Under the pieces are notes generated by a model that worked only from the letters and a program-made list of their open reading frames with translations, did not search any database and was not told where the DNA came from. A DNA stretch of 64,000 nucleotides from JAWKHR01 sp041394725. GTDB taxonomy: Bacteria; Acidobacteriota; Vicinamibacteria; Vicinamibacterales; SCN-69-37. Location: positions 1-64,000 of the forward strand of contig JAWKHR010000033.1 in NCBI GenBank assembly GCA_041394725.1, read 5' to 3'. Shown one piece after another: positions 7,399 through 14,905 of the stretch (its first letter is position 1; each line of letters opens with the position of its first letter). Position numbers and translations under genes: made by a program.

Positions 7399-8810
7399 CA
7401 GGCCGGCGCCGTCCCGAGGCGCTCGAGCAGCCGGTCGTGGATGCCCTCGAATCCGCCGTTCGACATCGCGATGACCAGGTCGCCCGGGCGCGCCTCCCGC
7501 CCGATCGTCTCGACGATCTCCGACACGGGCAGCGGGCCGCGCGCCCGCACCGGCGCGTCCGATCGATCGACGTCGCGCACGAGCTTCGCGATGGACAGCC
7601 GATCCCCCTCGGGCAGCGTCGTCCGGAAGACCGGCGCGAGCAGCACCTCGTCGGCGCCTGACGCGCTGAACGCCCGCGCGAAGTCGTCCTGGAAGATCGC
7701 GCGGCAGGCCGTCGCCGAGCGCGGCTCGAAGACCGCCCAGATGCGGCGGTCGGGATACCCGGCGCGCACCGCGCGCAGCGTCTCGCGGATGGCCGTCGGG
7801 TGGTGCGCGAAGTCGTCGTACACGGCCACCCCGCCGGCCTCGCCCCGCCGTTCCAGGCGGCGCTTGACGCCCTGGAACTCGCGCAGCGCCCGCTGCATCT
7901 CCTCGATCTCGAGACCCGCGGCGCGCCCCACGGCCATCGCCGCCAGGGCGTTCGCGACGTTGTGCGCGCCGAACATCGGCAGCTCCACGTGGCCGCGCGG
8001 TTCCCCGTCCACGGTCAGCTCGAACCGGACGCGATCCTCCTGCGCGTGGACGGCCGCCGCCCGCCACGTCGCCTCGGGCGCGAACCCGAACGTCTCGACG
8101 GGCGCCCAGGCGCCCTCGGCGAGCGCGGCGACCTCCGCCGAGTCCGCGCCGAGGATCAGCCGGCCGTTGCGCGGCACGAGCTGCACCAGCCGACGGAACG
8201 CGGTCCGCAGCGAGGCCAGGTCGGGGTAGATGTCGGCGTGGTCGTACTCGAGGTTGCCGATGACGGCGACGTCCGGCAGGTATTTCAGGAACTTCGCCGT
8301 CTTGTCGAAGAAGGCGCTGTCGTACTCGTCGCCCTCGATGACGAAATCGCGCCCGGATCCGAGCCGCCAGCTGCCGTCGAAATTGCGCGCGATGCCGCCC
8401 ACCAGCAGGCTGGGATCGCGGCCGCCCGCGGTCAGCAGCCACCCCGCCATCGCGGTCGTCGTCGTCTTGCCGTGCGTGCCGGCGATCACCAGCGACCGCG
8501 CGCTCCAGAGGAACTCGTCGCGAATCGCCTCCGGCATGGAACGGAAGCGCACCTTGCGGGCCAGCACTTCTTCCAGTTCCGGGTTGCCGCGCGAGATCGC
8601 GTTGCCGACGATGACCCGGTCGAGGTCGCCGGTGATGTGATCGGCCCGATAGCCGTCGAGGACGCGGATGCCCTCGCGCGCGAGGAAGTCGCTCATCGGC
8701 GGATAGACGCCGTGATCGGAGCCCTGGACGTCGTGGCCGCGCGCCTTGAGCATGGCGGCCAGGGTGGCCATCGCGGTGCCACAGACGCCGATGAAGTGGA
8801 CGCGCGCCAT
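7398..8810 (-). CDS. mpl: UDP-N-acetylmuramate:L-Ala-gamma-D-Glu-meso-DAP ligase (Mpl)
   Basis: A 470-residue Mur-ligase-family enzyme. The motif set is that of Mpl rather than MurC: HFIGVCGTAM, SDHGVYPPMSDFL, GNAISRGNPELE, the P-loop GTHGKTTTT at 111-119, DEYDSAFFDKTAKF, NLEYDHADI, VKRRLERRGE, VYDDFAHHPTAI, and the terminal MSNGGFEGIHDRLLE. Mpl joins recycled murein tripeptide directly to UDP-MurNAc, bypassing MurC, MurD and MurE. Gene order supports this, because ldcA and nagZ upstream make the tripeptide and murB and murA downstream make UDP-MurNAc. Simple similarity would tempt one to call it murC, and in this lineage it could conceivably have broader specificity. No separate murC is seen in the window. 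Confidence 0.92.
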   Translation of the reverse strand: MARVHFIGVCGTAMATLAAMLKARGHDVQGSDHGVYPPMSDFLAREGIRVLDGYRADHITGDLDRVIVGNAISRGNPELEEVLARKVRFRSMPEAIRDEFLWSARSLVIAGTHGKTTTTAMAGWLLTAGGRDPSLLVGGIARNFDGSWRLGSGRDFVIEGDEYDSAFFDKTAKFLKYLPDVAVIGNLEYDHADIYPDLASLRTAFRRLVQLVPRNGRLILGADSAEVAALAEGAWAPVETFGFAPEATWRAAAVHAQEDRVRFELTVDGEPRGHVELPMFGAHNVANALAAMAVGRAAGLEIEEMQRALREFQGVKRRLERRGEAGGVAVYDDFAHHPTAIRETLRAVRAGYPDRRIWAVFEPRSATACRAIFQDDFARAFSASGADEVLLAPVFRTTLPEGDRLSIAKLVRDVDRSDAPVRARGPLPVSEIVETIGREARPGDLVIAMSNGGFEGIHDRLLERLGTAPA

Positions 8811-8813
8811 CGC

Positions 8814-9758
8814 CTATCCCGCCGCCGCTTCCTCGCAGACGAGGCGCGGGGAGGCCGACGCCTCGACCCGGACCTCGGCGCCGAGGGGCAGGCTGACCAG
8901 CCGCGAGGTCGTGTGGCCAGACGGGAGACCGGCCAGGATCGGGCCCGGAAACCCGGCCAGAGCGTCGCGGATCGCATCGAGCGCGCTGAGAGTGCCGCCG
9001 GGCTCGTCACAGCGGGGCAACTGGCCGAACACGACGGCACGGGCGCGGACGAACCGCCCGCTCAGCCGCCACTGGGTCAGCATCCGGTGCAGCCGGTAGG
9101 GGCGCTCGGCGACCTCGTCCAGGAAGAGCACGTGACCGTCGGGCGGGTCGAAGACGAACGGCGTCTCGAACGACGAAAGGAGCTGCGTCAGGGTGCCGCC
9201 GACGAGCGGGCCAGTCGCCTCGCCCGACCGCAGGACCTCCAGGCCATCGGTACCGGTTTCCCCCGGTGCATTCGTCGAAAGCGCCCGGAGAAAGCTGGCC
9301 GAATCGTAGCCCGACGGCCCCTCGGAGACCCGTCCCTCTATCATCGGGCCGTGCAGCGTGGCGAGGCCGCCGCGGCTGCCGAGGGCGGCATGGAGGGAGG
9401 TGACGTCACTGTAGCCGCAGAAGGCGGTGCGGGCGTCCCGCAGGCGCATCAGGTCGAGGTGCGGCAGGATCTCGATCGATCCATAGCCGCCGCGGACCGC
9501 CATCACCAGGTCGGCGTCCATCTCGAGCATCGCGCGCATGAAGGCCCGGGCGCGCACCTCGGGCGTGCCGGCCGTCATCGGCAGGCGGTCGAACACCGAC
9601 TCGTCCCAGACCGGGTCGAACCCCAGCCGGCGCAGTTCCGCGACGCCGCGGTCGAAGTCGTCGCGGCGGAACCCGCTCGCCGGGGCCACGAGCGCGACGC
9701 GGCTGCCCGGCCCGGCCGGCCGGTACTTCCGGAGCCCCGCCCGGGTCCGCGGCGTCAT
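8814..9758 (-). CDS. ldcA: Muramoyltetrapeptide L,D-carboxypeptidase (peptidase S66)
   Basis: A 314-residue LdcA-type serine peptidase. It contains VRGGYGSIEILPHLD and the nucleophile elbow GYSD (Ser117). Further on are the glutamate-containing FLDEVAERPYRLHRML and the histidine-bearing GLPSGHTTSRLVSLPLG, matching the Ser-Glu-His catalytic set of the family. The enzyme removes the terminal D-Ala from cytoplasmic murein tetrapeptides to give the tripeptide used by Mpl. Its ATG overlaps the nagZ stop as ATGA, and mpl begins three bases after its own stop, so co-translation with both neighbours is likely. Length is typical for cytoplasmic LdcA. Confidence 0.93.
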   Translation of the reverse strand: MTPRTRAGLRKYRPAGPGSRVALVAPASGFRRDDFDRGVAELRRLGFDPVWDESVFDRLPMTAGTPEVRARAFMRAMLEMDADLVMAVRGGYGSIEILPHLDLMRLRDARTAFCGYSDVTSLHAALGSRGGLATLHGPMIEGRVSEGPSGYDSASFLRALSTNAPGETGTDGLEVLRSGEATGPLVGGTLTQLLSSFETPFVFDPPDGHVLFLDEVAERPYRLHRMLTQWRLSGRFVRARAVVFGQLPRCDEPGGTLSALDAIRDALAGFPGPILAGLPSGHTTSRLVSLPLGAEVRVEASASPRLVCEEAAAG

Positions 9759-10837
9759 TGCCACGCGGCCATCTCGCGCGCGATGGCCTGGTGCGCCTCG
9801 CAGCCGATGACGCCGAGATCCGGCGCCGCCGCTCCCCCGGACGCGAGCAGCCGCGACTTGACCCGGTGCTGACGCGCGAGGGCGTCGTCGAACCGCGCCG
9901 GCGTGATCCGGCCCTGCTCGGCGGCGCGGATGACGTCCTCGATCGCGGCGACCTGCTCGTCGGTCGTCGAGTTGCAGAGCAGCACCACGTCGCACCCGGC
10001 CGCGATCGCGCCGACCGTCGCCTCGCCGAGGGGCATCGACGCGCTCACCGCCTTCATCCCAAGGTCGTCGCTGATCACCACGCCGTCGAAGCCAAGCTCC
10101 TGCTTGAGCAGCCGGGTCACGATCGCGGGCGAGAGCGAGGCCGGATGCGCCTCGTCGATGGGCGGCACCAGGACGTGCGCGGTCATGATCGTGCCGACGC
10201 CGGCCGCGATCGCCCGGCGGAACGGCACGAGCTCCACCGCGTCCAGGCGGCGACGGTCGTGTTCGACGATGGGCAGCGCCTCGTGGGAATCCACCGTGGT
10301 GTCGCCGTGTCCGGGGAAGTGTTTGCCGCAGGCCGTCACCCCGGCGCCCTGGAGCGCCTCGATCAGGATCGCGCCGAGCCGTGCGACGTCCTCCGCCTGC
10401 TCGGACAGCGCGCGGTCGCCGATGACCGGGTTGTCCGGGTTGCTGTTGACGTCCAGCACCGGCACGTAGTCCAGGTTGACGCCGACCGCGCGCACCTCGG
10501 CGGCCAGCGCCGCGCCGAACCGTGCCACCAGTGCGTCGTCGCCGCTCCGGCCGAGCGTGATGGCCGGCGGCCAGGTCGTGAACGGCGCCCGGAACCGCGC
10601 CACGCGGCCGCCTTCCTGGTCCACGCTGATCCAGAACGGCCACTCCCCCGCCAGGTCCGCCACCTCGCGCGACAGCTCGGCGACCTGGCGCGGCTCGACG
10701 ACGTTGCGGGCGAAGTAGATGACGCCGCCCAGGTCGAAGGTGGACGCGAGGTCGCGAAGCTCGACGGGGACGGTCTGGCCGGTAAACCCGACGATCGCCA
10801 GCCGGCCGGCCTGGCGTCGCAAGGTCCGAAGCGACAT
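9755..10837 (-). CDS. nagZ: Beta-N-acetylhexosaminidase (glycoside hydrolase 3)
   Basis: A 360-residue GH3 enzyme with the NagZ signatures KHFPGHGDTTVDSH (172-185), bearing the catalytic histidine loop, and SDDLGM (256-261), bearing the nucleophile aspartate. WISVDQEGGRVARF is also typical. There is no signal peptide, so the protein is cytoplasmic. NagZ removes GlcNAc from GlcNAc-anhydroMurNAc peptides during murein recycling. The reading frame runs about 20 residues beyond the usual barrel end, ending REMAAWQ. It is the first gene of the salvage operon. Its ATG lies 9 nt downstream of a TATAAT on the minus strand with no Shine-Dalgarno, suggesting a very short or absent leader. Confidence 0.95.
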   Translation of the reverse strand: MSLRTLRRQAGRLAIVGFTGQTVPVELRDLASTFDLGGVIYFARNVVEPRQVAELSREVADLAGEWPFWISVDQEGGRVARFRAPFTTWPPAITLGRSGDDALVARFGAALAAEVRAVGVNLDYVPVLDVNSNPDNPVIGDRALSEQAEDVARLGAILIEALQGAGVTACGKHFPGHGDTTVDSHEALPIVEHDRRRLDAVELVPFRRAIAAGVGTIMTAHVLVPPIDEAHPASLSPAIVTRLLKQELGFDGVVISDDLGMKAVSASMPLGEATVGAIAAGCDVVLLCNSTTDEQVAAIEDVIRAAEQGRITPARFDDALARQHRVKSRLLASGGAAAPDLGVIGCEAHQAIAREMAAWQ

Positions 10838-10846
10838 TGAGGCGCC

Positions 10847-10854
10847 ATTATAAT
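10847..10854. promoter_or_regulatory. Symmetrical -10 element shared by nagZ and GHMP kinase genes
   Basis: ATTATAAT reads as TATAAT on both strands: plus 10849-10854, minus 10852-10847. The whole nagZ/GHMP intergenic region is 23 bp. On plus the hexamer is 6 nt from the GTG start; on minus it is 9 nt from the nagZ ATG. Neither side has room for a ribosome-binding site. -35 matches are poor on both sides. Confidence 0.65.
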
Positions 10855-10860
10855 GCGCGC

Positions 10861-11853
10861 GTGCGTATCGACTCTTCCGCGCCGACCCGGATCGATCTCG
10901 CCGGGGGCACCTACGACATCTGGCCGTTGTACCTGTTCCACGACCACGCGCAGACCATCAACGGCGCAATCAGCCTGCGCGCGCAGTGCACCCTCACGTC
11001 GCGGCGCGACTACGGCGTCCGCCTCGTGTCCGAGGACACGGGCGAGGAGGTCGACGCGCCGGATCCGCAGGCGCTCGGCATCGACCGCCTGCCGCTGGTC
11101 GCGCGCCTCGTCCGGCACTTCGGCGCGCGCGGCGTGGAGGTGCGGACGCGATCCGGGTCGCCGGTCGGCGCCGGCATCGCGGGATCGTCGGCCCTGAACG
11201 TGGCGCTCATCGGCGCGCTCGCGGCGTGGACCGGCCGGACGCTGACCGACGAGACGCTGCTGACGCTGGCGATGAACGTGGAGGCGCAGGTCATCCGGGT
11301 GCCGACCGGGGTGCAGGACTACCGGCCCGCGCTCCATGGCGGCATCCAGGCCGTGCTCCTGGACGTGACCGGCGTCCGGCGCGCGCCCATCCCCGTCGAC
11401 CTGGAGGCGCTCGGCTCGCGCATCGTCCTCGCCTACACGGGGGCGTCGCGGCAGTCGGGCATCAACAACTGGGACGCGATGCAGCGACGGATTCAGGGCG
11501 ATCCGGCGGTCATCGCCGCGTTCGACGGCATCCGCGACGCGGCCGCGGGCGTGCGCGCCGCGCTCGAGGAGCAGGACTGGCCGGGCGTCGCGCGCCACCT
11601 GGGCGAGGAGTGGGCCCATCGCAAGCGCCTGGCCCCGGGCGTGACCACGCCGGAAATCGACGGCATGCTCGAGCAGGCCAGGCTCGCCGGCGCGCTGGCG
11701 GGCAAGGTGTGCGGCGCCGGGGGTGGCGGGTGTCTGTTCTGCCTGACCACGCCGGAACGGCGCGAACGCGTGGCCGGCGCGCTCGAGGCCGCCGGCGCGC
11801 GCGTCATGCCCTTCGCCTTCGAGGCCCAGGGCCTGGTCGTGGAACGCCAGTGA
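10861..11853 (+). CDS. GHMP-family sugar kinase
   Basis: A 330-residue GHMP kinase. The N-terminal APTRIDLAGGTYDIWPLY strand, the glycine-rich nucleotide loop SPVGAGIAGSSALNVALIGAL and the C-terminal GKVCGAGGGGCLFCLT motif are all present. Substrates in the family include galactose, mevalonate pathway intermediates and heptose 7-phosphate; the N-terminus is closest in style to heptose/fucose kinase-like members, but I cannot assign a substrate. GTG 10861 was chosen because it begins just before the conserved strand and is the expected first transcribed base of the TATAAT at 10849. It is followed by a 64-residue gene and is divergent from the murein salvage operon. Confidence 0.85.
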   Translation: MRIDSSAPTRIDLAGGTYDIWPLYLFHDHAQTINGAISLRAQCTLTSRRDYGVRLVSEDTGEEVDAPDPQALGIDRLPLVARLVRHFGARGVEVRTRSGSPVGAGIAGSSALNVALIGALAAWTGRTLTDETLLTLAMNVEAQVIRVPTGVQDYRPALHGGIQAVLLDVTGVRRAPIPVDLEALGSRIVLAYTGASRQSGINNWDAMQRRIQGDPAVIAAFDGIRDAAAGVRAALEEQDWPGVARHLGEEWAHRKRLAPGVTTPEIDGMLEQARLAGALAGKVCGAGGGGCLFCLTTPERRERVAGALEAAGARVMPFAFEAQGLVVERQ

Positions 11854-11864
11854 CGGAGACGCCG

Positions 11865-12059
11865 ATGACACCGCTCGAACAGATCCGCGCGCTCTACTTC
11901 AAGGCGTCACCCGCCACCATCGACCGCGACCTCAGGCGCGCCGTCGAGCTCCTCAAGGGCCTCCCGAGCGAGGACGAGCGCGAGCGCGCGGCCGTCTACA
12001 TGGACGGCCTGTCGCAGATGAAGGGCGAGTGGAAGCAGAAGCCGCGCCGGAGCAAGTAG
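11865..12059 (+). CDS. Small hypothetical protein (64 aa)
   Basis: An unrecognised 64-residue protein starting MTPLEQIRALYFK, helical, with an acidic SEDERERA stretch and a strongly basic tail (EWKQKPRRSK). GGAG six bases before ATG 11865 supports this start, although a GTG overlapping the kinase stop codon (11850) is in the same frame. It directly follows the GHMP kinase gene and ends 30 bp before the convergent rodZ stop. No signal peptide, membrane helix or metal-binding motif is visible. The coupling suggests a kinase-linked role but nothing more can be said. Confidence 0.65.
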   Translation: MTPLEQIRALYFKASPATIDRDLRRAVELLKGLPSEDERERAAVYMDGLSQMKGEWKQKPRRSK

Positions 12060-12089
12060 CCCGCCGGTCGGGAGCGCGCGCGGATCCCC

Positions 12090-12875
12090 CTACTGCAGGT
12101 AGGTGTCGAGGTTCTCGCGCGTCACGTGCGCCATCCGGTGCTGGCCGTCCCGGCCCAGCGCCTTCGCCTTGCGGCCGTTGATCGTCCAGGTGAAGGCCCC
12201 CGCGTTGCCGACGTCCAGCACCAGCTCGTGGTCCGCCGAGAACGACTGCGGCTCGCCCGGCGACAGCACGCGCTCGAAGACGACCAGGCCGTCGGCGGTC
12301 ACGTTCACCCAGCAGTCGGCGGTCACCTCGAAGGCCACGGTCAGCCGCTCGCGCGCCTCGGCCGGCGGCGGGACCTCGGCCGGAAGCGGGTCGGCCGGCG
12401 GCGGGGGCGTGACGGGCTGGCGGACCTCCGCCGGGGGCGCGGCCGGCGCCGGTTCCGGATCGCCGTGGTCGCGGCCGAAGTACCACCACGCGAGCCAGCC
12501 GACGAGCGCCACCACGACCACGGCGCCGACGACGACGCCGACGCGCAGCAGGTGCATCGCGCGCTCCTGCCGCGCGAGGAACTCGCGGTCGCCGGCGGTC
12601 ACCTTCGGCTTCGCCTTGCGGCTCGCCGCCTCGCGCTCGTGGCGGGCGAGCTCCTCGCCGAAGGCCTCGACCGTCGAGTCGGGATCGAGTTCGACCAGCT
12701 CGGCGTACGAACGGACGAACGACCGCGCGTAGATGCCGCCGGGCAGCCTGGCGTAGTCGTTGCGCTCGAGGGCATCGAGGGCGTTGGTCGCGATCTTGGT
12801 TCGGGCGGCGACGTCGCGCAGCGACAGCTTCCTGGCCTCTCTCGCCTGCCGCAGTCGCGTGCCTACCGGTTCCAT
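12090..12875 (-). CDS. rodZ: RodZ-like cytoskeletal/HTH membrane protein
   Basis: A 261-residue protein with an N-terminal helix-turn-helix of the HTH_25 type (GTRLRQAREARKLSLRDVAARTKI, to about residue 60) including PGGIYARSFVRSYAEL. A single transmembrane segment follows at about 108-133, then a Pro/Ala-rich periplasmic linker and a C-terminal DUF4115 beta domain (about 175-255). This is the RodZ layout; RodZ links MreB to the elongation machinery. No mreB is in the window. The gene is the last of the ffh-rpsP-trmD-rnhB-thiE transcript, 15 bp after thiE. Confidence 0.85.
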   Translation of the reverse strand: MEPVGTRLRQAREARKLSLRDVAARTKIATNALDALERNDYARLPGGIYARSFVRSYAELVELDPDSTVEAFGEELARHEREAASRKAKPKVTAGDREFLARQERAMHLLRVGVVVGAVVVVALVGWLAWWYFGRDHGDPEPAPAAPPAEVRQPVTPPPPADPLPAEVPPPAEARERLTVAFEVTADCWVNVTADGLVVFERVLSPGEPQSFSADHELVLDVGNAGAFTWTINGRKAKALGRDGQHRMAHVTRENLDTYLQ

Positions 12876-12890
12876 GGGTTGCCCGTTACT

Positions 12891-13565
12891 CTAGCGTCCT
12901 CTCCGCCCGGATTCGAGGGCCGCACGCAAATCGCGCACGACTCCGTGCAGGCCGCCGGGATATTCCTGCGCAATCGCGGGCAGAAACATGCCAATCGCGG
13001 CCACGCCATCGGCGCCGGCCGCCGCGCACGCCGCCGCGTTCGCCACGGTGACGCCGCCGATCGCGATGACCGGGCGCGACGTCGCGCGCCGCACCGCCGC
13101 GATCCCCGCGACCCCGGCCGCGGGCACCCCGGGCTTCGAGGCCGACGGGAAGACGTGACCGAAGACCAGCGCGTCGGCTCCGGCGTGGCCCGCGGCCTCG
13201 GCGGAGTCGTGGACCGCGCGCGAAATCCAGGCGCCCGGAGGCAGCAGCGGACGCACGCGCGCTTCGGCCGGCGCGTCTGCCCGCAGGTGGACGTGCGCCC
13301 CGGACGCCAGGGCGACGTCCACGCGATCGTTGACCAGGATGGCGGCGCGACCACCCGTCCGGGCGACGAGGCGGGCGGCCAGCGCCCGGAGCGCGGCGGC
13401 CGCGACGTCAGGCTCCCGAATCTGGACGGCGTCCACGCCCGCGTCGAGGGCGTGATCGATCGCGCGCTCGAGGCCGGTGAGTGTCTCGGCCGGCGTCCGG
13501 GCGTCCGGAACCGCGCGATGGCGATCCGTGACCATCCAGATTCCGCCGGGCCGCGCCGCGGTCAC
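12891..13565 (-). CDS. thiE: Thiamine phosphate synthase (ThiE/TenI family)
   Basis: A 224-residue TIM-barrel protein carrying the ThiE landmarks in order: GVDAVQIREPD, AAILVNDRVDVALASGAHVHLR, GADALVFGHVFPSASKPG and PVIAIGGVTVANAAA. ThiE couples hydroxymethylpyrimidine diphosphate and thiazole phosphate to thiamine phosphate. TenI relatives share the fold, and no other thi genes are nearby, so the reaction is probable rather than certain. GTG 13565 overlaps the stop of the upstream membrane-protein gene as GTGA, which decides the start. No TPP riboswitch is possible in this position. Confidence 0.82.
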   Translation of the reverse strand: MTAARPGGIWMVTDRHRAVPDARTPAETLTGLERAIDHALDAGVDAVQIREPDVAAAALRALAARLVARTGGRAAILVNDRVDVALASGAHVHLRADAPAEARVRPLLPPGAWISRAVHDSAEAAGHAGADALVFGHVFPSASKPGVPAAGVAGIAAVRRATSRPVIAIGGVTVANAAACAAAGADGVAAIGMFLPAIAQEYPGGLHGVVRDLRAALESGRRGR

Positions 13566-13837
13566 GAGCCGGCCTGGTGCCCGTCCGGTGTCCCGGTCTC
13601 TGGCGGCGGACCGCCAGGCCTGGTCAGGAAGGCGCCGGTCAGGTCGCGCAGGCCCGCCAGGACGGTGACGATGCCGATCCCGGTCACGCCGCCCTGGACG
13701 TAGGCGCTGCTCATCCACTCGCCGAGCCACGGCAGCCAGATCCCGAAGACGTTGCGCTGCCAGACGGCCGTCCAGGGCGCGACGATCAGCACCAGACCCG
13801 TTTCGACGAGATAGGCGGCCACGAGCAGGCGGGTCAC
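13562..13837 (-). CDS. Small membrane protein (91 aa), unknown function
   Basis: I do not recognise this protein. It has three likely hydrophobic segments: LLVAAYLVETGLVLIVAPW at the N-terminus, a WLPWLGEWM stretch, and GGVTGIGIVTVLAGLRDLTGAF near the C-terminus. A Pro/Gly-rich tail follows. The start is taken as GTG 13837; a GAGGAG lies rather far upstream (about 16 nt). It sits between rnhB and thiE, overlapping thiE by four bases, so it is expressed with the translation operon. The two-helix, Trp-rich layout resembles small integral membrane proteins of undefined role. Confidence 0.6.
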   Translation of the reverse strand: MTRLLVAAYLVETGLVLIVAPWTAVWQRNVFGIWLPWLGEWMSSAYVQGGVTGIGIVTVLAGLRDLTGAFLTRPGGPPPETGTPDGHQAGS

Positions 13838-13860
13838 GAAGTGAATGGCGGGCTCCTCGC

Positions 13861-14490
13861 TCAGTCAGGCATCGTATCAAACAGCGATGGCGGCCTGAAC
13901 GTGCGGCGATGCGCCGGCGAGTAGCCGAATCGGCCGACGGCCGCCAGGTGGGCGCGGGTCGCGTAGCCCTTGTGTCGGTCGAACCCGTAGCGCGGGTCCT
14001 GCCGGTGCAGATCTTCCATCAGCCGATCGCGCGTGACCTTGGCGAGGATCGAGGCGGCGGCGATGGCCGCGCACGACCGGTCTCCGCCGACGATGGCGCG
14101 CTGGGCCATGGGCAGCCGTGGCACCGGAAACCCGTCCACGATCACGAAGCACGGCAACGGCACCAGGGCCAGCACGGCCTCGCGCATCGCCTCGAGGGAG
14201 GCGCGATGGATGTTGACGCGGTCGATCTCGGCCGGTTCGATGATGGCGACGCGCCAGGCCAGCGCGCGGGCGACGATCCGATCGTGCAGCCGCTCGCGCT
14301 CGGCGGCGGTCAGCAGCTTGGAGTCGGCGAGCCCGGCGATGTGGCGGGCCGGGTCGAGGATGACGGCGCCGGCCACGACCGGGCCGGCCAGGCAGCCGCG
14401 GCCGACCTCGTCGGCGCCGGCGACGCGCACGAACCCGTCACGCCGCACGGCGTTCTCCGTCGCGCGCGACGCCCGGGCCCGTGGGGACAT
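13861..14490 (-). CDS. rnhB: Ribonuclease HII
   Basis: A 209-residue RNase HII that cleaves the RNA strand of RNA/DNA hybrids and single ribonucleotides in DNA. The signature GADEVGRGCLAGPVVAGAV supplies D27 and E28. The remaining metal ligands lie in VIVDG (D119) and in the SILAKVTRD block (D155). KGYATRAHLAAVGRFGYSPAHRRTF is the expected C-terminal part. The position after rplS is the classic rpsP-rimM-trmD-rplS-rnhB order. A strong 10-bp hairpin separates it from rplS. Confidence 0.95.
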   Translation of the reverse strand: MSPRARASRATENAVRRDGFVRVAGADEVGRGCLAGPVVAGAVILDPARHIAGLADSKLLTAAERERLHDRIVARALAWRVAIIEPAEIDRVNIHRASLEAMREAVLALVPLPCFVIVDGFPVPRLPMAQRAIVGGDRSCAAIAAASILAKVTRDRLMEDLHRQDPRYGFDRHKGYATRAHLAAVGRFGYSPAHRRTFRPPSLFDTMPD

Positions 14491-14509
14491 GCCGTCTTCC
14501 TCGCGTGGC

Positions 14510-14533
14510 CCCCGGGGCCGGACGGCCCCGGGG
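14510..14533 (-). other. Perfect 10-bp hairpin between rplS and rnhB
   Basis: CCCCGGGGCC (14510-14519) and GGCCCCGGGG (14524-14533) pair perfectly around a four-base loop. It lies in the 52 bp between the rplS stop and the rnhB start. Without a U tract it is more likely an mRNA stabiliser or processing barrier that lets ribosomal protein message outlast rnhB message than a full terminator. Confidence 0.55.
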
Positions 14534-14542
14534 AACCGGAGG

Positions 14543-14905
14543 TCAGTTCCGGGCGCGGGCGTCTGGCCGGCGCTCTTCCTTCATGCGGGCGGCCTTGCCG
14601 CGCAGGTTCCGCAGGAAGTACAGCTTCGCGCGGCGCACGCGGGCACTCCGGACGATCTCGATCTTGTCGATCACCGGCGAGTGGAGCGGGAAGATGCGCT
14701 CGACGCCCTGGCCGAACGACACCTTGCGGACGGTGAACGTGGCCCGCGCGCCGCCGCGGTGCATCCCGATCACCATTCCCTCGAACACCTGCACGCGCTC
14801 CTTGTCGCCCTCGCGCACCTTGACGTGCACGCGCACGGTGTCACCCGTCCGCATGCCGGGCCGCTCGAGCAGGTTGGGCTGCTCGATGGTCTCAATCGCC
14901 TTCAT
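14543..14905 (-). CDS. rplS: 50S ribosomal protein L19
   Basis: A 120-residue L19 with the conserved RTGDTVRVHVKVREGDKERVQVFEGMVIG, TVRKVSFGQGVERIFPLHSP and the C-terminal VRRAKLYFLRNLRGKAARMKE. ATG 14905 lies seven bases after AGGAG; a GTG one codon upstream is too close to that site. It overlaps the end of trmD by 14 bp. L19 sits at the 30S/50S interface and is normally co-transcribed with rpsP and trmD, as here. Confidence 0.97.
   Translation of the reverse strand: MKAIETIEQPNLLERPGMRTGDTVRVHVKVREGDKERVQVFEGMVIGMHRGGARATFTVRKVSFGQGVERIFPLHSPVIDKIEIVRSARVRRAKLYFLRNLRGKAARMKEERRPDARARN

Noticed and set aside
5266..8229. Plus-strand open frame of nearly 1,000 codons opposite murA, murB and mpl
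   Set aside because: Antisense of three intact cell-wall genes; His/Arg-rich with no recognisable fold.
7398..8810. Annotation as murC
   Set aside because: The motifs VYPPMS, GNAISRGNP, FFDKTAKF and MSNGGF..IH and the ldcA/nagZ neighbours fit Mpl better, though substrate is not proven by sequence.
13837..13861. TPP riboswitch ahead of thiE
   Set aside because: thiE is internal to an operon and overlaps its upstream gene; no leader is available and no riboswitch core is seen.
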